Origin: Gnetum montanum
Lineage: Eukaryota > Streptophyta > Gnetopsida > Gnetales > Gnetaceae
Length of the DNA stretch: 24,001 nt
Reading direction: 5' to 3'
Assembly (NCBI GenBank): GCA_015680685.1
Contig: MNCI01003648.1
Location: forward strand, 86,461 to 110,461
The notes beneath the pieces were generated by a model, which was not told the DNA's origin, did no database searches, and saw only the letters and a program-made list of their open reading frames with translations. Numbering within the stretch: the stretch's first letter is position 1; every line of letters starts with the position of its first letter. The translations under genes and the position numbers were made by a program. Of this stretch, positions 19,928-24,001 are shown piece after piece.

Positions 19928-20580
19928 AGCAACCTCCAACATCATTTATAGGTTCCAAAATTTTGAGTAAGTTAACCATTATCAAGTAATTTTTGGCATA
20001 CACACAAAATTATTCATAATTCCACACTTAGGGCATTCTTAGGCACTCAAGAGCTTTTTCACGTTCCCATGCTTGCATTCTCTTGAACCCTAATGTGGAA
20101 GCATTGTAGCCTTGAGATTTGTGGATTTTGGCTATCAACATTGCACTTTTGGGATTCCAAACCCCAATGTGAAGCAATCTAGCATTCAAATTTTCCCATT
20201 TTCTCACCCCCAGTAGTGACCCAACTAACAAATTTGAGGTTGTAGTAGTTGAGAAAGGTTCAATAGCATTAGGATTGGCTTAGTATCTTGATCATGGAGT
20301 AGATCCCATCGGCTTCAATGGGCTTTAAACTTCTACACCAGTGAACCTACCTTTGCTGCCCACTTAGGCACCATTTGTACACATTTCTCAAACTTATTCT
20401 TTATTTTCTTTTGTAATAATTTTTAGTTTCGGGGGTTTGTGTGTATGAAATATATTTGTTTATCATTTGTGCATTATTTCAGACTTGCTATAAGTTTTGT
20501 ATTTTGTTTTCTTTTATTCCCATGTTTTGCATTTCACAAGTCCCTAGTTGATCTGCCAAATTAGCTAGGGCATCTTGAAT

Positions 20581-22015
20581 CCCATTTTTCTCATACAGAT
20601 CCTAGGGATTTAGGGTTGGGAAATTATTGCATAGATGATCCTTGGTTTTTTCTAGAAACTGAGGTTTTTAGTCACAACACTACCATGCTACCCTGTCTAG
20701 GGCTACACTAATCTACAATCTTACAATGTCTCTGGGCATGACTCCACTATCCACACTACTACTAGGCTAGCATACTATGATCCTGTTATATCCAATCCCA
20801 TCTCTGTGCTATCATTGGTTCCATCCTGTAGTAGCCACACTATCATGGCTCTCCTTCTCAACCTCTGAAGTTTTCTCCTTCCATCATAGTAGGCTTGATG
20901 TTTTCCCTCCCTTCTACATTATCATGGCCATGTAGCAAAGAATCTATAGCCCCTGTGGGCATACATAAAAATATTAAAAAAATGAAATTCCACAATTTAG
21001 CTAGGGCTACACTAGCCACTAAGTATGTGCAACTCATCAGCCCAACCAACACACCATGCATCTTTCTTCTTCACCTACATTGTAGCAAATCCACCCAAAG
21101 CCCATACTACAATGCTGACTATGCTAAGATTTACATGTCTACACTAGGCTAGCGTAGTTACTAGTGGAGGTCAGCATAGTCCACATGTGGTACTTCAAAA
21201 TAGGTCATTTCCAAGTCAAATTAACTTCCCAAAATCCTTAGGATCCTACTTGATTTGGAATTAAGGCAAAAACTCCTTACTTTTCATTCTAAAACACATT
21301 TCTTGATCCCAACTACATTGGGAATTACATGCCTACGCTAGGCTAGCATAGTCATTAGTAGATCCTAACATAGTCCACATGGGAAACCCCAAAATGAACC
21401 ATAAATAACTCAAATTGACCTTTGGGAAGCCAAGAACCCTATTAAACCTCACCCAACTGTAATTTCACTCTATTTTAGCCATTGGAATACCAAATTTTTC
21501 ATGACTATGCTAGCCTAGTGTAGTCTAATGGGAAATACAACAAAAACTACTTTTTCAACATAAATTTGACCTCCAAACAATTAACTTAGTCTTTTCATGA
21601 CCCTATGCTACCCTAGGAGGTTGACAGAGCCCTAATTCCAATTTTGAAAGCTCATGAATCCACTTATTCCATGTGACTATTCTAGGGCCTACCTTGACTA
21701 TGCTAGCCCAACATAGTCACCAATGGAAATAGGATTTTTAGCTTTTGGGAGGTGAAAATAGAGCAAAAATGTACTAATCTTTAAGAATAATCCCTTGTGC
21801 TAGCTTTCTAGATCATTAAGAGTTTAGAAGTAACCATATTAGACTTGGGAAAGTATCCATTAGTGCTAACTATGCTGAGGATTACATGACTACGCTTGGC
21901 CAATGTAGACACTAGTAGATCCCAGTGTAGTCACTAGAAAAAATGTTAATTTTTCCTTCAAACATCCTCAAAATGATCCCTTCATGTCTCCAAACTCCCC
22001 TAGCAATCCTATAGC
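20581..22015 (+). repeat. Leader array of element 3: CTACGCTAGGCTAGCGTAG palindromes about 190 bp apart
   Basis: Five clear units start with the palindrome at 21139, 21333, 21505, 21698 and 21900 (intervals 194, 172, 193, 202). Forms are CTACACTAGGCTAGCGTAG, CTACGCTAGGCTAGCATAG, CTATGCTAGCCTAGTGTAG and weaker variants. A second motif, CAGCATAGTCCACATG or ACATAGTCCACATGGG, follows at about +33 in the first two units. Weaker versions lie at 20690-21020 (CTACTAGGCTAGCATACTATG near 20760). No coding sequence is recognisable. The words differ from those of the preceding LTR, so this leader seems to come from another subfamily. Confidence 0.75.
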
Positions 22016-22540
22016 CTTATACCATGGTTTGCTAAGGCCTAAAAATTACAAAATCTAATCCTTCTTTACCAATATTGATCATGTTTTTATCACATGTATT
22101 CCACTTTTATTGATTTGGCCTTGTTTATAGTATTTTAACTTGTTTTGACCTTGTTATGCATTGTTGACCTTTATTACTATCAATTGATCTCATTCAGTGT
22201 CTACATATCTTCAGTTTCATCATATTTACCTTATTCTCTTTAGCCTCTTTTGACCTTTTTTAGCCTTTAATTAGTGTTAGGTGATGGGGTTTTACCATTC
22301 TTGATCATCATTTGACACCATGTAACCATCACCTGCCAAGGCCTTAAACTAGCACCATGGCCTGCTAAGGCCTAAAACTGGCAAAGTGTAATCATAGTTG
22401 ATCATGTTTGATCTTATATTACCCCTAGTGATCTTTGTTGGCCTGTTTTGGTAGTAATTTAATTTTTTGATCAATTTTTACTTTATTATTAGAGTATTTT
22501 GCATTATTTTGATATTATTAAATCATTTTATCATACAGGT
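22016..22540 (+). other. T-rich, intron-like stretch before element 3 pol fragment
   Basis: It aligns with the T-rich stretch of element 2 (shared ATCATCATTTGACACCAT and TTGACCTT words). It ends with TTATCATACAG at 22538, an acceptor-like site in the position of element 1's GGCAG. One 29-bp unit lies at 22021-22049 and two more at 22325-22382. No donor is evident. Confidence 0.5.
22325..22382 (+). repeat. 29-bp repeat, 2 copies, element 3
   Basis: Units start at 22325 and 22354: ACCATGGCCTGCTAAGG followed by CCTAAAACTGGC, with the first unit reading ACCATCACCTGCC. A further single unit starts at 22021 (ACCATGGTTTGCTAAGGCC). Confidence 0.88.
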
Positions 22541-22559
22541 GCCACTTGATGTGCTTATA

Positions 22560-22910
22560 TTGTCATGCAAGAATGGGCTAGGAGAATAAGAAGGAAATTT
22601 TCACTGGTCTTAAAGCCAAAATAAGTCCCTCTTAAGATGTTGTTAGACCAAGTTGATGTTAAATATCCAAACCTTTAGCCTTGAAGCCATCACACTATAA
22701 ATCCATAACACCCTAAAGTAAACTAATCACCATTGACCTTGAAGCTAGAAACATCACGGAGAGTTCCTTAGTTAGAATTTCTATCTCGATTATGATGGTA
22801 AGGATAAAGCACTTGAAAACAAGTTCCTCGCTAGATTACAATGTGATATTAAAGCCATCATATAGTCTTGATTACATATAACACTCACATGTTTTCTTGT
22901 AGTGTTATTT
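22560..22910 (+). pseudogene. pol: Element 3 pol: 5' fragment only (linker before RT)
   Basis: Weak but ordered similarity to the pol linker of elements 1 and 2: IDLEARNITESSLV near 22734-22775, DGKDKALENKF near 22795, LQCDIKAI near 22838, and a VL..N...FSCS piece at 22866-22903 matching VLQSNIKEFSWS. Several frame changes and stops occur. Homology stops near 22910, just before the RT would begin; RT, RNase H, aRH and integrase are absent. Confidence 0.65.
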
Positions 22911-22982
22911 ACCATTGTTGATACGTTAAAATGAATGACTGATGTTGATGATTTCAATGGTCTACAACAAGCAAGCCTACAT

Positions 22983-23027
<45 letters not shown>

Positions 23028-23165
23028 CTCTTTGTTTATCACAATGAATAAATTGCAAGCTTTGTAACATTTGATGCACATTGCATAGATATTCCAATGT
23101 TATAATTATAGTGATCCATTGTGACCTGATCTACTTGTTTTCTAGTATTGTCCTATATATCATAT
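22911..23165 (+). other. Unassigned stretch at the deletion junction of element 3
   Basis: I see no gene here. It contains the CT microsatellite at 22984-23024 and otherwise A/T-rich unique sequence. It lies between the end of pol homology and the start of 3' UTR homology, so it is either remnant 3' sequence or filler at the deletion. Confidence 0.5.
22984..23024. repeat. (CT)n microsatellite, about 20 units
   Basis: An uninterrupted run of alternating C and T over 41 bases, flanked by ATG and GATCTC. It is the only long simple dinucleotide repeat in the window and is likely to vary in length. Confidence 0.97.
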
Positions 23166-23795
23166 TATAACAACATGTTTTCTTTGTCTTGTTTTCTTAT
23201 TCTTTTATAGTTTTACTTGTAGGATGAATCTTGGAGTCATCGCGGAGATGCAACTTCTTATAGTAGCAAGTTACCATGTGACCTTGATGCATAAGATTCG
23301 ATGAACTTGTCCTATCGTACCAAGAGTACTTGTTTTAGTTCATTCCTATTACATCTCCTTAAGCCCAACCCCATAGCCTAATTATAACCTTCCTCATCCT
23401 TGAATGACAATGTGGAACAATGTTTGACATTCATGCATTGTGGCCACATGACATCCCTTCATCATGCTCCACATCAAGTTTTTTGAGTGTAACACATCTC
23501 ATTCAATGGAAAAACCAAATCAAATCAGCCTTGGTAATGAAACCTAATGAAGGTTTTACCTCACAAAAAAATGAGGATGAAAAATGGCCAATGAAAACCA
23601 AAAAGACAAATTAATGGCTCCAAACATGTAAAGGAATGAGCCTAATTGGTGAAGAAACCTTGGAGTGAGATATTGGTTTAGCAAACACATTGCCAAGTGA
23701 CCAACATTTCAACCCAACAAAGTATATGAAGACTTATTGATTGATCAACATGTTAGTGCCACATCATAGCCATGGTATCAACATATGGAACTGAT
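23166..23795 (+). mobile_element. 3' UTR-like segment of element 3
   Basis: The part at 23182-23310 resembles 5470-5590 of element 1 in order: GTTTTCTTTGTCTTG, then TTGTAGGATGA against TTGCAGGATGA, GTCATCGCGGAGATGCAACTTC against GATGCACTTCATCACGG, AAGTTACCATGTGACC, and CTTGATGCATAAG against CCTGATGCATGTAACC. Farther on both are purine-rich (23560-23610 against 5826-5880). This indicates that element 3 keeps its 3' UTR while most of pol is gone. No PPT hairpin or LTR follows before the window ends. Confidence 0.55.
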
Positions 23796-24001
23796 GAGTG
23801 GCGAGGTACCCCTACACTCAACCATACGAATACGAGCATACACGCGCGATCCGGTCGAACTCCACAGACTAAATGCCTTAACGCCACAAGAAACACTTGG
23901 GGTTAATCGTTCGTTGTCTTCCCAGGCTTGCTTGTAAGTGTCATGGTGTATGGTTAAGCAAGTCTGAGGTATGTGATTTTTTTGGTATTTTCGGCTTATC
24001 T
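23796..24001. other. CpG-rich segment at the right edge
   Basis: From about 23800 CpG becomes frequent (GCGAGG, ACGAATACGAGC, ACACGCGCGATCCGGTCGAAC, ATCGTTCG), unlike the CpG-poor 9-23 kb region. GCTTGCTTGTAAGTG near 23927 contains a donor-like GTAAGT, and AAGCAAGTC near 23958 is its partial inverted repeat. No coding frame of useful length is visible. It may be the start of a younger insertion or of unmethylated host sequence. Confidence 0.45.

Larger units (their letters stand above)
19164..20580 (+). repeat. 3' LTR of element 2 (end approximate)
   Basis: It starts TGAAACACCACAAAA, as in element 1. U3 (19490-19760) carries many copies of TTAGTGTGGAA and CCCCCAACATGGA, the same words as the hairpins in the leader array at 12-15 kb, which links that array to this LTR. 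TATA box at 19921. The U5 is T-rich, and a block AAGTCCCTAGTTGATCTGCC at 20538 matches 8047 in the element 1 LTR and sets the approximate end. Two minus-strand open frames inside (19359-19731) are made of the repeated words and are not genes. Confidence 0.75.

Overview
The window looks like intergenic DNA from a land plant with a large, repeat-rich nuclear genome. There is no intact host gene and no bacterial gene architecture. The recognisable coding matter is decayed Ty3/gypsy (Metaviridae) retrotransposon pol of the Tat/Ogre type. The evidence is the domain order RT, RNase H, a second archaeal-type RNase H, then integrase, with no chromodomain visible. One ambiguous base (N) lies at 2999. 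I cannot name the species.

Layout. Element 1 (+ strand) enters from the left edge: leader (1-703), a possible intron holding a 30-bp tandem array (704-1188), a pol pseudogene (about 1190-4676) with only a handful of stops and two frameshifts, a 38-bp x10 tandem array (4708-5087), a 3' untranslated stretch, a polypurine tract inside a long hairpin (6375-6453), and a 3' LTR from 6444 to about 8.1 kb. Next comes an unidentified, decayed coding remnant on the minus strand (8166-9808), then A/T-rich repeats (9801-11460).

Element 2 (+) has a leader of hairpin-bearing units about 185 bp apart (about 11.6-14.9 kb), a T-rich intron-like stretch with three 29-bp repeats, and a heavily mutated pol (15581-18913). 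Three more 29-bp repeats follow, then the same hairpin and polypurine tract (19097-19173) and a 3' LTR (19164 to about 20.58 kb).

Element 3 (+) follows that LTR directly. It has a leader array of a different palindrome about 190 bp apart (about 20.65-22.0 kb), a T-rich stretch with 29-bp repeats, a pol 5' fragment that stops near 22910, and then sequence resembling element 1's 3' UTR. It is an internally deleted copy whose own LTRs are not identified. The last 200 bases are CpG-rich, unlike what precedes them.

How the parts relate. No gag or protease is recognisable in any of the three leaders in view, so elements 2 and 3 look non-autonomous; element 1's upstream part lies partly outside the window. 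The elements share a pol backbone, a repeat core on both sides of pol, a hairpin that encloses the PPT and pairs with the LTR terminus, and leader/U3 arrays of short hairpins whose sequence differs between elements. The decay of element 2 is mainly C-to-T and G-to-A (stops at former Gln, Arg and Trp codons; catalytic Asp to Asn and Glu to Lys), as expected for methylated plant repeats.
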